This document shows, in pieces, positions 8,396 to 16,540 of a stretch of DNA of 54,166 bases (position 1 is its first letter; every line of letters starts with the position of its first letter). The translations under genes and the position numbers were made by a program. The DNA is from Methanobacteriota archaeon (GTDB lineage: Archaea > Thermoplasmatota > Thermoplasmata > UBA10834), in contig CP070732.1 of NCBI GenBank assembly GCA_020347565.1, positions 1,912,305 through 1,966,470 on the forward strand, in the 5' to 3' direction. The notes under the pieces were generated by a model. The model made no database searches. It was not told the DNA's origin and saw only the letters and a list, made by a program, of their open reading frames with translations.

Positions 8396-10725
8396 CCGAC
8401 CGACCTCCAGAGCGGCTCGTTGAAGGCTTTCGCGAGGCTGCTCACGCGCACGTCGGCAAGGGTCCTGCCGGAGCGGAGGCGGAGGCAGTCGCCTCCAACC
8501 GTCCCTATCCGCACGGCCGTGGTCCTCCTGTCCTTCGGTAGCTGCCTCTCCCTGCCCTTCCTCACCTCGGCGACCCATCTGCTGTTGCTTTCGGAGAAGA
8601 GCTTCACGTCCCCCCTCATTCTGCCCAGGCCGGACAGATCTACGTCGGCGCCGATGTCACCGCCGATGCACATCTCCGACAGCGCAGTCGCCAGGCCTCC
8701 GTCTGATATGTCGTGGCACGAGACGATGGCGCCTCTCTCTATGCCACGGGCGACGATGTCGACACCTGCCCTCAGCGCGTCGATGTCGACGTCGGGCACC
8801 CTGGGTGAGTGGCTCTTGGTGATCCTGTAGTACGAGGACGCTCCCATCTCCTTGCAGGTCCTTCCGATGACGAAGACGCTGTTGCCCTCGCCCTTGAGCT
8901 CCGATGTGACGCATTTCCTTATGTCCCGCACGATGCCGCAGCCGAGCACGACGGGCGTGGGCAGCACCGGCCCCTTTGGGCTCTCGTTGTAGAAGCTGAC
9001 ATTCCCGGACGGGATGGGGATGTCGAGCCCTCCGGCCACCTCCCCCATGCCCCTCACCGTCTCCCTGAACTGCCACAGTCTGTCCGGCTTCTCGGGGTTG
9101 CCGAAGTTGAGGCAGTCGGTGAGCGAATGCGGACGCGCACCGGCGGCCGCGAGGTTCCTGCAGGCCTCGTCGACGCACCCCTTGCCGCCTCTGTACGGGT
9201 CGATGCCGACGGCGAACGGGTTCGACGCCGTTGCTATGGCCAGACCTCTGAAGGACTCCTCGACGGGCTTGATCACCGTCGCGTCCCCGTGCGTCCAGTG
9301 GCCGACCCTGCCCTGCAGGGGCTTGATGACAGTGTTCGCGCGTACCTCGTGGTCGTACTGCCGTATCACCCAGTCCCGGTTGCAGATGTTGTGGTCCGAG
9401 AGCAGCTTCAGCATCACCCTGTCGTAGCGAGCCCTCGCCTTCGGGACGCGTTCCTTCGTCCTGCGGCCCGCTCGGCTGGCAGAGCACGGCCGGCAATACT
9501 CCGGACCTGCAGTGAGGAAATCTAACTCCAGGTCGAACACCTTAACGCCTTCGTAGTAAAGGCGCACTCGCTTCTCCTTGATGGTCCCGCCGACAGGTGT
9601 GGCCGGCACGTCCCACAGCTTGAATATGTGCAGGACCTTGTCCACGTTCCTGCGCGAGACGGACAGCATCATCCGCTCCTGCGATTCGGAGACCCAGATC
9701 TCCCACGGGGCGAGCCCTTCCTCCTTGAGCGGCACCTTCGTGAGGTCCACCTCGGCGCCACAGCCGCCGGCGAGCGCTATCTCGCCAACGACGCAGGACA
9801 GGCCCCCGCCTCCGAGGTCCTTCATGCCGTTCACGAGCCCTTTCTCGTTCGCTTCGAGGACGGCGTGCATGACCGGCTCCTTCATTATCGGGTCTCCCAG
9901 CTGGACGGCGCCTCTCGATTCCGTCTCGCTCTCCTCGGTGAGGACAGCGGACGCGAAGGTCACACCGTGTATGCCGTCGCGCCCTGTGCGTCCGCCCACG
10001 AGAACGAGCACGTCCCCTGGTCCCCTCACCGCGTTCCTGCGCACGTTCCGCTTGTCAGCTATGCCCACGCACCCGACGTTGACGAGGCAATTGCCGACGT
10101 AGCTTTCGTCGAACCACAGCCCGCCGGATACCGTCGGCACCCCGACCCTGTTGCCGTAGTCGCGGATGCCAGCGACGACTCCTCCGAGCAGGTACTTCGG
10201 ATGCTTGATGCCCTCCGGGAGCTTCGCAGACGAGAGGTTCAGGGGTCCGAAGAACAGCGGATCGACGAGTGCGATTGGACGCGCACCCATGCATAGGACG
10301 TCGCGCAGTATCCCACCTATGCCCGTGGCCGCTCCGCCGTACGGTTCCACCGCGCTCGGATGGTTGTGGCTCTCGATCCTGAGGGCGTATGCGTGGTCCT
10401 TGTCGAACTCCATCACACCGGCGTCCCCGCGGTCGATGACCTGCCGGTTGTCGATTCCGAATACGTACTCCCTGAGGAACACCTTCGAACTCTTGTAGCA
10501 GCAGTGCTCGCTCCACGCTTGGCCGATCGACTGCAGCTCCACGTCGGTCGGGTGTCTGCCCCTCTCCACGAAGTGCCCGCGTATCGCCTGCATCTCCTCG
10601 AGCGAAAGGCCCGTCCCGCTCTCACGGCTGATCTCCATGAGCTGTTCATCAGTGCATTCCGACAGGTTGACCTCGGAGAGTTCGAAAGGCGCTCGCTGAC
10701 GAATGTAAAGGTCCGTAGTCGACAT
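8392..10725 (-). CDS. purL: Phosphoribosylformylglycinamidine synthase, synthase subunit
   Basis: A 777-residue small-type PurL with two AIRS/PurM-like halves. It uses ATP and ammonia to convert FGAR to FGAM and works in a complex with PurS and PurQ. Motifs include GQAWSEHCCYKSSK, RIESHNHPSAVEPYGGAATG and the HDISDGGLA segment of the second half. The ATG at 10725 has a GAGGTG ribosome site five bases upstream; an ATG at 10737 that overlaps the purS stop would add four residues. Confidence 0.97.
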   Translation of the reverse strand: MSTTDLYIRQRAPFELSEVNLSECTDEQLMEISRESGTGLSLEEMQAIRGHFVERGRHPTDVELQSIGQAWSEHCCYKSSKVFLREYVFGIDNRQVIDRGDAGVMEFDKDHAYALRIESHNHPSAVEPYGGAATGIGGILRDVLCMGARPIALVDPLFFGPLNLSSAKLPEGIKHPKYLLGGVVAGIRDYGNRVGVPTVSGGLWFDESYVGNCLVNVGCVGIADKRNVRRNAVRGPGDVLVLVGGRTGRDGIHGVTFASAVLTEESETESRGAVQLGDPIMKEPVMHAVLEANEKGLVNGMKDLGGGGLSCVVGEIALAGGCGAEVDLTKVPLKEEGLAPWEIWVSESQERMMLSVSRRNVDKVLHIFKLWDVPATPVGGTIKEKRVRLYYEGVKVFDLELDFLTAGPEYCRPCSASRAGRRTKERVPKARARYDRVMLKLLSDHNICNRDWVIRQYDHEVRANTVIKPLQGRVGHWTHGDATVIKPVEESFRGLAIATASNPFAVGIDPYRGGKGCVDEACRNLAAAGARPHSLTDCLNFGNPEKPDRLWQFRETVRGMGEVAGGLDIPIPSGNVSFYNESPKGPVLPTPVVLGCGIVRDIRKCVTSELKGEGNSVFVIGRTCKEMGASSYYRITKSHSPRVPDVDIDALRAGVDIVARGIERGAIVSCHDISDGGLATALSEMCIGGDIGADVDLSGLGRMRGDVKLFSESNSRWVAEVRKGRERQLPKDRRTTAVRIGTVGGDCLRLRSGRTLADVRVSSLAKAFNEPLWRSVG

Positions 10726-10733
10726 CCCGCACC

Positions 10734-10973
10734 TCATCTGACGCTGATCGAGTAGTTGTGTATGACTGGATTGGCCAGGAGCTTCCTGCACATCTCCTCG
10801 ACCTTCTTCTCGGCGTCCTTCTTCCTGCCCTCGACCTCGATCTCGAAAACCTTCAGGGTCCGGACGTCGCGTACTCCTTTGAACCCCAGTAGCTCAAGGG
10901 CCTTGAGCGTGTTCCTGCCCTCCGGGTCAGCTACCCCCTTCTTCAACGTGATTCTGACCTCAGCAACGGCCAT
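10734..10973 (-). CDS. purS: Phosphoribosylformylglycinamidine synthase subunit PurS
   Basis: A 79-residue PurS, the small dimeric subunit that bridges PurL and PurQ. The protein begins MAVAEVRITLKKGVADPEG and contains the typical GFKGVRDVRTLK and the C-terminal LLANPVIHNY. The ATG at 10973 is preceded by GGTGG, and the family length of about 80 residues supports it over the longer open frame upstream. It is first in the purS-purL-purQ operon; a TATA-like sequence on the minus strand lies near 11000. Confidence 0.95.
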   Translation of the reverse strand: MAVAEVRITLKKGVADPEGRNTLKALELLGFKGVRDVRTLKVFEIEVEGRKKDAEKKVEEMCRKLLANPVIHNYSISVR

Positions 10974-11086
10974 GCAACTGCCACCTCTGAGGGCATGATT
11001 ATAGGCCATACTTAGACTTTGAGGGACGGCCTCGGATGGGGCGGCCGATGCCTGTTTGCGCACTATCGCGCAGTCATCCTCAATGA

Positions 11087-11118
11087 TTACTTATACAACA
11101 TTACACGATGTTATAATG
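11087..11118 (+). promoter_or_regulatory. Promoter region with short dyad in the 10974-11295 gap
   Basis: The gap of 322 bases between purS and the next plus-strand gene holds TTACTTATAC (a TATA-like box) overlapping AACAT-(6)-ATGTT (11097-11112). A transcript from this box would start almost exactly at an ATG at 11116 that opens a 47-codon frame to 11259 (MGRKPENQRVEERSAD...); no family is recognised and coding is doubtful. Farther down are small perfect dyads: CACTA-CAA-TAGTG, GCGCCC-ACGG-GGGCGC and CCGCT-C-AGCGG. Confidence 0.4.
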
Positions 11119-11295
11119 GGGAGAAAACCCGAGAACCAGAGGGTGGAGGAACGTTCAGCGGATACTCGGCCGTGCGCGAACGCAGGCCCTTCGATCATCC
11201 TACACTACAATAGTGCTCCTTCTCTGCGCGCCCACGGGGGCGCTGTCAATACCCGATAATCCGCTCAGCGGAAGGAGGTGAGAGAAACGAGACAA

Positions 11296-11829
11296 ATGCT
11301 GTGCATCGGTCTAGCTCTGACCGTGGCCTTCGCGCTGGTCGTGCCTGTCGTGTCAGCTGCTGGCAGCAACTCGCACAAGCCCACCTATCGCCTGTTCTTC
11401 CACGAGGAGGACGGGAGCGGCGAGGTCGTCGTCGATGGGGCCTGGGGCTCAATGAAGTACTCAATATCCGGCCCTGAGTTCGAGTTCTGGTTCATTGCCA
11501 AGAGCGGAGAGGTTGGCGACTGCCTACCCGCAGACGAGAGTTATGCCCTGGTCTACCTGCCGGACGTGGACGACGACGAGGTGATCGGCGAGGGCCTCAT
11601 CGTGCTCGCCGAAGGAACATCGTGGGTCTGCTGCGAAGGCACGTCCGTGGTGCTCCGTATGGTCAACAGCGTGGACACTGGCGACATGCCGATAGCCGAG
11701 GACAGGAACGAAGGTGCCTTGCTGGTCCTGGTGCTCGCGGAGGACCTCGGCGACGGTTGCATGAACGCCTGGAACCCGACCGAGTATCTGTTCGGCAACA
11801 ACTTGATCGAGTTCGACGACACGGACTGA
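11296..11829 (+). CDS. Secreted protein of unknown function
   Basis: A 177-residue protein with an N-terminal hydrophobic segment and likely signal peptide (MLCIGLALTVAFALVVPV, then SAAGS). The rest is acidic and beta-rich with isolated cysteines, including adjacent C-C in WVCCEGTS. I recognise no family. A GTG at 11278 would add six residues, but it lies inside the strong GGAAGGAGGTGA ribosome site, which favours the ATG at 11296 despite a rather long spacing. It stands alone between purS and the convergent trmI. Confidence 0.7.
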   Translation: MLCIGLALTVAFALVVPVVSAAGSNSHKPTYRLFFHEEDGSGEVVVDGAWGSMKYSISGPEFEFWFIAKSGEVGDCLPADESYALVYLPDVDDDEVIGEGLIVLAEGTSWVCCEGTSVVLRMVNSVDTGDMPIAEDRNEGALLVLVLAEDLGDGCMNAWNPTEYLFGNNLIEFDDTD

Positions 11830-11997
11830 GCAGACGTCCGGCCGCGTTCTCGTCAACAACCCCGTCTGCGGACGGGGATATTCCATTTCCTGACCTTTCG
11901 ACCGGCGAGGAGGCCGCAGCGGTCAGCAGCTCGACCTCACTGTCCGTCGCGCAACTCTCGGGCCGGGCGCCTCCCACGGACGACGGCCCCGCCCCGA

Positions 11998-12753
11998 TCA
12001 CAGCTTCCTGCCGAATGCGAGGTAGCCAGTATGACCCATCATCTCCGAGCTGGGCCTCACACCCTTCCTGTGGACGTTCATCTCGCGCTGCAGAATCTCG
12101 AGGCATAGTATGTCGACGAAGCCGAGTTCTCCCAGCGCGTTCGCCGTCGTCTCGAGCTGGTTCATATTGGGTATGTAGCAGCACACGTGCCCTCCCGTGC
12201 GAAGCGCCCGGAGGACGCCTTCGAGCGCGTCCCAAGGCTCCGGGATGTCCAACATCGCAGCGTCGACTTCCGTTTCTCTGATGTCGCTGCATACATCGGC
12301 TATGCTCAGGCGCCAGCACTCGGCCAGGCCTGACCGGAGGACGTTCTTCCGGGCTACTGAGGCGAGGTCCTCCCTCCTCTCATACGTGTATACGATGCCA
12401 TCCGGAGCGACGGCTCTGAGCAATACGAGCGTCATCGCGCCAGACCCGGCCCCCGCCTCGATGACGCGGCTGCCGCATCCGATGTCAAGGAACATGGGTA
12501 TCGGAAAGCTGTCCTTGGCCAGGATTATCTGCGCCTTCCTGTCAATCGATGAGAGAAGGTCCCTTATGCTGGGCTTCACCAGCTTGAACTGTCTCCCTGC
12601 TATCGTCACCGTACCTCCGAAGGAGCCGTCGCATACGGCCCCGCCGTCGACGACGCCGAGCCCCCGCACGTCGATCATGTCACGACGCGTCCGCAGGAGA
12701 TGCCTCTCGCCGGATTCTCCAGCGAGAAGGACGCTCGTGCCTTCTTCGATCAT
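11998..12753 (-). CDS. trmI: tRNA (adenine-57/58-N1)-methyltransferase
   Basis: A 251-residue class I SAM-dependent methyltransferase of the TrmI family, which methylates A57 and A58 in the T-loop of archaeal tRNAs. An N-terminal barrel-like domain precedes the SAM-binding motif VIEAGAGSGAMT (residues 98-108). LDIPEPWDAL corresponds to the catalytic motif IV region, and FVDILCLEILQREMNV is typical of the C-terminal part. The upstream zinc-ribbon gene on the same strand, 59 bases away, may be co-transcribed. Confidence 0.93.
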   Translation of the reverse strand: MIEEGTSVLLAGESGERHLLRTRRDMIDVRGLGVVDGGAVCDGSFGGTVTIAGRQFKLVKPSIRDLLSSIDRKAQIILAKDSFPIPMFLDIGCGSRVIEAGAGSGAMTLVLLRAVAPDGIVYTYERREDLASVARKNVLRSGLAECWRLSIADVCSDIRETEVDAAMLDIPEPWDALEGVLRALRTGGHVCCYIPNMNQLETTANALGELGFVDILCLEILQREMNVHRKGVRPSSEMMGHTGYLAFGRKL

Positions 12754-12812
12754 GAATCAAGCCTCCTCAGCTGGCCGCCGCGCCACCCGCAAGGTGCGCG
12801 GACGCGCCGGCC

Positions 12813-13094
12813 TCATAGCCTTCCCAAGCCGTTCCCGCAGCCATGGCAGATGACCTGGCTGTGTGCGACTGCCGTGCCGCAACGGCTGCATCTGGGCAGT
12901 GGGGTGAATCCTTTCGCCGAGACCGATTGCGGCCTCTTGACGCTGACCTCCGCGACCTCGGGGATGTTGACGTGCTTCCTTACATCATATTCCGTCCCAA
13001 CCGGGCCAGGCCTGGCGTCCGCGTCCCTTATGGCTGGTGCTGCCGGGGCATAGCGTCTCCTCCCTCGTCTGATGATGGCAAACCTCTCTCTCAC
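12813..13094 (-). CDS. Small zinc-ribbon protein of unknown function
   Basis: A 93-residue basic protein. The C-terminus has one zinc ribbon, CSRCGTAVAHSQVICHGCG, with two CxxC knuckles ten residues apart. The first 30 residues are rich in Arg and Ala, suggesting nucleic-acid contact. It lies directly upstream of trmI on the same strand. I do not recognise a specific family; a role near RNA modification or the ribosome is only a contextual guess. The exact start is uncertain. Confidence 0.55.
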   Translation of the reverse strand: MRERFAIIRRGRRRYAPAAPAIRDADARPGPVGTEYDVRKHVNIPEVAEVSVKRPQSVSAKGFTPLPRCSRCGTAVAHSQVICHGCGNGLGRL

Positions 13095-13444
13095 TCATAC
13101 CCCCCGAGTGTCCATATGGTCACCGCACCCGCTACTGCACGATCGGATGCGCCGCCTCTGACGTATTGTCGAGGCGATATTTGAAGCCCGCATCGGACAT
13201 CAGGACTTCGATAGGCTCAGATAAGCATATCGACTGACGCGACCAGACGGTGGCGCGGCCGACGCGCTTCTGATGACTGGCTTGATGAAAAACCGACAAG
13301 AACTAATACGGCTTCGCCGTTCACAATGACGACTCTTGGGAGGCTGGTGGACTGGGCATAGCTCATGTTTTGACCGCCGATGAACTCGGCGGTTCCTGGT
13401 GACCTGCCATCAATCGAGAGCTGTGATCTGGGAGGAAATCTCTG
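13095..13444 (+). promoter_or_regulatory. Leader and promoter region of the AOR operon
   Basis: These 350 bases hold no convincing gene. AACTAATACG at 13301-13310 is a TATA-like box that would start transcription near 13331, leaving an untranslated leader of about 110 bases, long for an archaeon. Within the leader is a perfect hairpin ACCGCCGA-TGAAC-TCGGCGGT (13373-13393). GGGAGG before 13445 is the ribosome site. The leader could be regulatory; no known riboswitch is recognised. Confidence 0.5.
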
Positions 13445-13849
13445 ATGAGCAAAGGCCTGAAAGCGGATGTCGAGAAGTGTACCGGCTGTCAGATATGCGC
13501 CATCGTCTGTTCAGCGCACCACACGGGCAAGTTCAACCCGAGCGAGTCGAGGATCAACGTCTTGGACATGTTCCCCGAGCCAGGAGAGGTCAAGCTCAAC
13601 TACTGCATTCACTGCGACGAGCACCCGTGCGTGGAGGCATGCCCTGCGGAGGCCATCAAGCTCAACGAAGAGCTGGGTGTATACTACGTCGACAGGGAGG
13701 AGTGCACCGGATGTGGCGCATGCGTCGAGGTCTGTCCGTACGACGGTTGCTGGATGGATCCGTCGGAGTCCTATGCGATAAAGTGCGACCTGTGCGGGGG
13801 GACACCACAGTGCGTCGAAGTCTGCCCCAAGGGGGTTCTGAAGAGGTGA
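13445..13849 (+). CDS. Four-cluster ferredoxin, iron-sulfur subunit of the aldehyde ferredoxin oxidoreductase
   Basis: A 134-residue protein with 16 cysteines arranged for four [4Fe-4S] clusters, of the DmsB/HycB type: CTGCQICAIVC, CIHCDEHPCVEACP, CTGCGACVEVCP and CDLCGGTPQCVEVCP. Such subunits pass electrons between a molybdo- or tungsto-enzyme and ferredoxin or other carriers. The ATG at 13445 follows a strong GGGAGG. It ends three bases before the AOR gene, so the two almost certainly form one complex. Confidence 0.93.
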   Translation: MSKGLKADVEKCTGCQICAIVCSAHHTGKFNPSESRINVLDMFPEPGEVKLNYCIHCDEHPCVEACPAEAIKLNEELGVYYVDREECTGCGACVEVCPYDGCWMDPSESYAIKCDLCGGTPQCVEVCPKGVLKR

Positions 13850-13852
13850 TGT

Positions 13853-15703
13853 ATGATGGCTGACGGTTACACTGGGAATATACTGAGGGTGGACCTGAGC
13901 GAGGAGAAGGTCTCGACGGAGCCGATCAACCGAGAGTGGGCGAGACAGTTCATAGGCGGAAAGGGCCTCGGCGCGAGGTATCTCTTCGACGAGCTCAAGC
14001 CCGGGACAGACCCCCTGTCGCCGGACAACGTGCTCAGCGTCTGGACCGGCCCCCTTGTCGGGACGATGGTCCCGCTCACGAGCAGGTACGTGGTCATCAC
14101 GAAGTCGCCGCTCTCCGGGACCTTCCTGGACACCTACGCTGGCGGGTACTTCGGTCCCGAGCTGAAGTACGCAGGATTCGACGCCGTGATCGTGAAGGGC
14201 AAGGCCCCGAAGCCCAGCTATCTCTGGGTCAACGACGGCAAGGCGGAAATCAGGGACGCGAAGGGCGTCTGGGGAAAGGACATGTTCAGGACGGAGGAGC
14301 TCCTTAGAGAGGAGGTCGGACACAGCACGGCCCGGGTCGCCGGCATCGGCCAGGCGGGCGAGAAGCTCTCGAGGATCGCCGGCGTGACCTCGGACATCAC
14401 GAGGAACGCGGGCAGAGGCGGGGCCGGCGCGGTCTTCGGCTCGAAGAACCTCAAGGCCATCGTGGCCAAGGGCTCTTTCGGGGTCGAGGTGCCGAAGATC
14501 GAGGAGTTCGTCAAGATGGCCAAGCACATGTTGAAGACGGACGTGGTCGACAACCCTGAGCACGCGGGGCTCGTGACCGACGGCACGCCGATAATCGTCG
14601 ACATGAGCCAGGACGCGGCCATACTGCCGACCAACAACTGGCACAGCGGCCAGTTCGACGGATATCAGGGGATTGACTCCGATGCGCTCAAGAACAGGGT
14701 GTTCGTGAGGAAGAAGGCCTGTTTCGGTTGCGGAATCGCGTGCGGCAGCTGGGCGAAGGTGAAGGACGGACCGTTCAAGGGCTCGTCGACCGAGGGCCCA
14801 GAGTACGAGACGCTCGGCCTCGCAGGGTCCAACTGCGGCATCATGAACATCGAGGCGGTTGTCAGGTTCGCGGAGGACTGCGACAGGCTGGGGCTGGACA
14901 CCATCTCCGCCGGGGCCGCGGTGGGCTTCGCCATGGACATATACGAGAAGGGCGTCATCACGAAGGAAGACACTGGAGGCCTCGACCTCCGGTTCGGCAA
15001 CGAGGAGGCCTACGCGAAGATGCCGGAGATGATCGCCGAGAGGAGCACCAGGATCGGAGACCTGCTGGCCGAGGGCGCCCTGCGCGCCGCAAAGGCGATA
15101 GGAAAGGACACGGAGAAGCTGGTGATACACTCGAAGGGGAGCGAGTACCCTGCGTACGACCCGAGAGGGTCCATAGGCATGGCCCTTGCGTACGCGACCT
15201 CGGACAGGGGTGCTGACCACAATCGCGCATGGCCGGTTGCCTCCGACGCATACGGCGACGGGGACCCCTGGAGCACCGAGGGGAAGGCCGCGATCTGCCA
15301 CGAAGAACAGATGATGAAGAGCTACAAGTGGAGCATGATCTTCTGCGACTTCTACGGCGTCAGCCCTGAGAACATGGCAATGTACTACACGGCGGTCACA
15401 GGATTGCCGGCGGACGCCGACTGGCTCAAAGCGGTCGGCGCGCGCGTCTGGAACCTGGTCAGGGCCTTCAACGTCCGGGAGGGCTTCCTCCGGAAGGACG
15501 ACTCGATGCCCGAGAGGATGGAGACGGAGCCGCTGCCGAGCGGTAAGACGGAGGGCAAATCGGTCAGCCGCGCGGCCTTCGATGAGATGTTGTCCGAGTA
15601 CTACAAGCTCTGGGGCTGGGATGATGAGGGCCGTCCGACCAAGAGGACCCTCGAGGAGGCCGGCCTGCAGGAGATCCTTGGGGAGCTGGACTACCTCAAG
15701 TGA
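13853..15703 (+). CDS. aor: Aldehyde ferredoxin oxidoreductase family tungstoenzyme
   Basis: A 616-residue AOR-family protein; such enzymes oxidise aldehydes to acids with a tungsten bis-pterin cofactor and a [4Fe-4S] cluster. The N-terminal domain begins YTGNILRVDLSEEKVS and includes FIGGKGLGARYLF. Cluster cysteines C290, C293 and C297 lie in ACFGCGIACG. The first pterin motif DxxGLDT is present as DRLGLDT. The second, normally DxxGLC and giving the fourth cluster Cys, reads DFYGVSP (499-505) with a Cys at 498 instead. Substrate cannot be read from sequence. Downstream genes suggest semialdehydes or aldehydes from amino acids. Confidence 0.92.
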   Translation: MMADGYTGNILRVDLSEEKVSTEPINREWARQFIGGKGLGARYLFDELKPGTDPLSPDNVLSVWTGPLVGTMVPLTSRYVVITKSPLSGTFLDTYAGGYFGPELKYAGFDAVIVKGKAPKPSYLWVNDGKAEIRDAKGVWGKDMFRTEELLREEVGHSTARVAGIGQAGEKLSRIAGVTSDITRNAGRGGAGAVFGSKNLKAIVAKGSFGVEVPKIEEFVKMAKHMLKTDVVDNPEHAGLVTDGTPIIVDMSQDAAILPTNNWHSGQFDGYQGIDSDALKNRVFVRKKACFGCGIACGSWAKVKDGPFKGSSTEGPEYETLGLAGSNCGIMNIEAVVRFAEDCDRLGLDTISAGAAVGFAMDIYEKGVITKEDTGGLDLRFGNEEAYAKMPEMIAERSTRIGDLLAEGALRAAKAIGKDTEKLVIHSKGSEYPAYDPRGSIGMALAYATSDRGADHNRAWPVASDAYGDGDPWSTEGKAAICHEEQMMKSYKWSMIFCDFYGVSPENMAMYYTAVTGLPADADWLKAVGARVWNLVRAFNVREGFLRKDDSMPERMETEPLPSGKTEGKSVSRAAFDEMLSEYYKLWGWDDEGRPTKRTLEEAGLQEILGELDYLK

Positions 15704-16099
15704 GGTAGACGCGACGGACCGGGGACGGGCCGAGGCCCATCCCCCAACCCTTTCGCCTTCGTGAGCGGGCTCCTTCGCTCCGATAAGATATGATATACAA
15801 ATATATTTATATTATTATTAAACAATTCTTCTTCAACTAATTTCACCGGCGTTATCTACGCAATCGGAAGTTCACCGATTGCGACGGCGAGATGTGAGAT
15901 TTCCAATCATTGCACCTGAGCGTTCGTAACATCTTCATTGTACACGGTCAACGGTTGCAAACAGGTAAGGTACAAATAGCTCCAACTCCAAGGATATATA
16001 TGCAATCACTCCTTTACCAAGACCGAGGAGGAGCACGGGCTCCCAGATATGACCATGCCCATTGTTCTGGCGGGCCTGGTCGTTCAGCGTGGTGCACAG
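15704..16099 (+). promoter_or_regulatory. AT-rich intergenic region with inverted repeat and promoter
   Basis: The gap after the AOR gene starts with CCCAACCCTTTC (15736-15750), a possible 3' element. It then turns very AT-rich (15785-15845), in contrast to its surroundings. CGCAATCGG-(7)-CCGATTGCG (15859-15883) is a perfect nine-base inverted repeat. GGATATATATG (15992-16002) is a good TATA box for the next ferredoxin gene, with transcription expected near 16022. No gene is seen. Confidence 0.6.
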
Positions 16100-16540
16100 A
16101 TGACGAGTCGGACCAGAAACTTCGGGTTGGTGTTCAACCCTTCAAGATGCAATGGTTGTGGAGAATGCGAGAAGGCATGCATAGCCTCGAAGAAATCGAG
16201 CGTTGCAGCCGGAAGGACGAGGATCAAGATCAGCAAGGACGGGGATTCGTACAAGGCCGCCGTCTGCGTGCACTGCGAGCAGTGTCCGCCCGGCGAGGTC
16301 TGTCCGTCTGCCCTGATAGAGTTCCACGACGACGGCAAGTACTGGACTCTCGACGAGCACAGGTGCTTCGCCTGCATGGCATGTATCCCTCGCTGTCCGT
16401 ACGACGGCATATTCTTCGAGGAGGAGTTCGGCGTCGAGACCGCATACATGTGCGACCTGTGCGGCGGCGACCCGAGATGCGTCAAGGCCTGCCCCGAGGG
16501 AGCGCTCACTCTAAGCGATGCCCGGGGGAATGAGGGATGA
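16100..16540 (+). CDS. Multi-cluster ferredoxin coupled to an aminotransferase
   Basis: A 146-residue HycB/DmsB-type ferredoxin with four cysteine groups: CNGCGECEKAC, CVHCEQCPPGEVCP, CFACMACIPRCP and CDLCGGDPRCVKACP. It is related to, but clearly distinct from, the ferredoxin at 13445. The family-like N-terminus is MTSRTRNFGLVFNPSRC from ATG 16100 with GGTG upstream; an ATG at 16049 would add 17 residues and lies nearer the TATA-driven transcript start. The stop overlaps the aminotransferase ATG (ATGA), so translation is coupled. It may serve the AOR upstream as an alternative electron-transfer subunit. Confidence 0.9.
   Translation: MTSRTRNFGLVFNPSRCNGCGECEKACIASKKSSVAAGRTRIKISKDGDSYKAAVCVHCEQCPPGEVCPSALIEFHDDGKYWTLDEHRCFACMACIPRCPYDGIFFEEEFGVETAYMCDLCGGDPRCVKACPEGALTLSDARGNEG

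Noticed and set aside
13331..13444. A molybdenum/tungsten cofactor riboswitch before the AOR operon
   Set aside because: Only a simple hairpin is seen; the known bacterial Moco RNA core could not be matched by eye.
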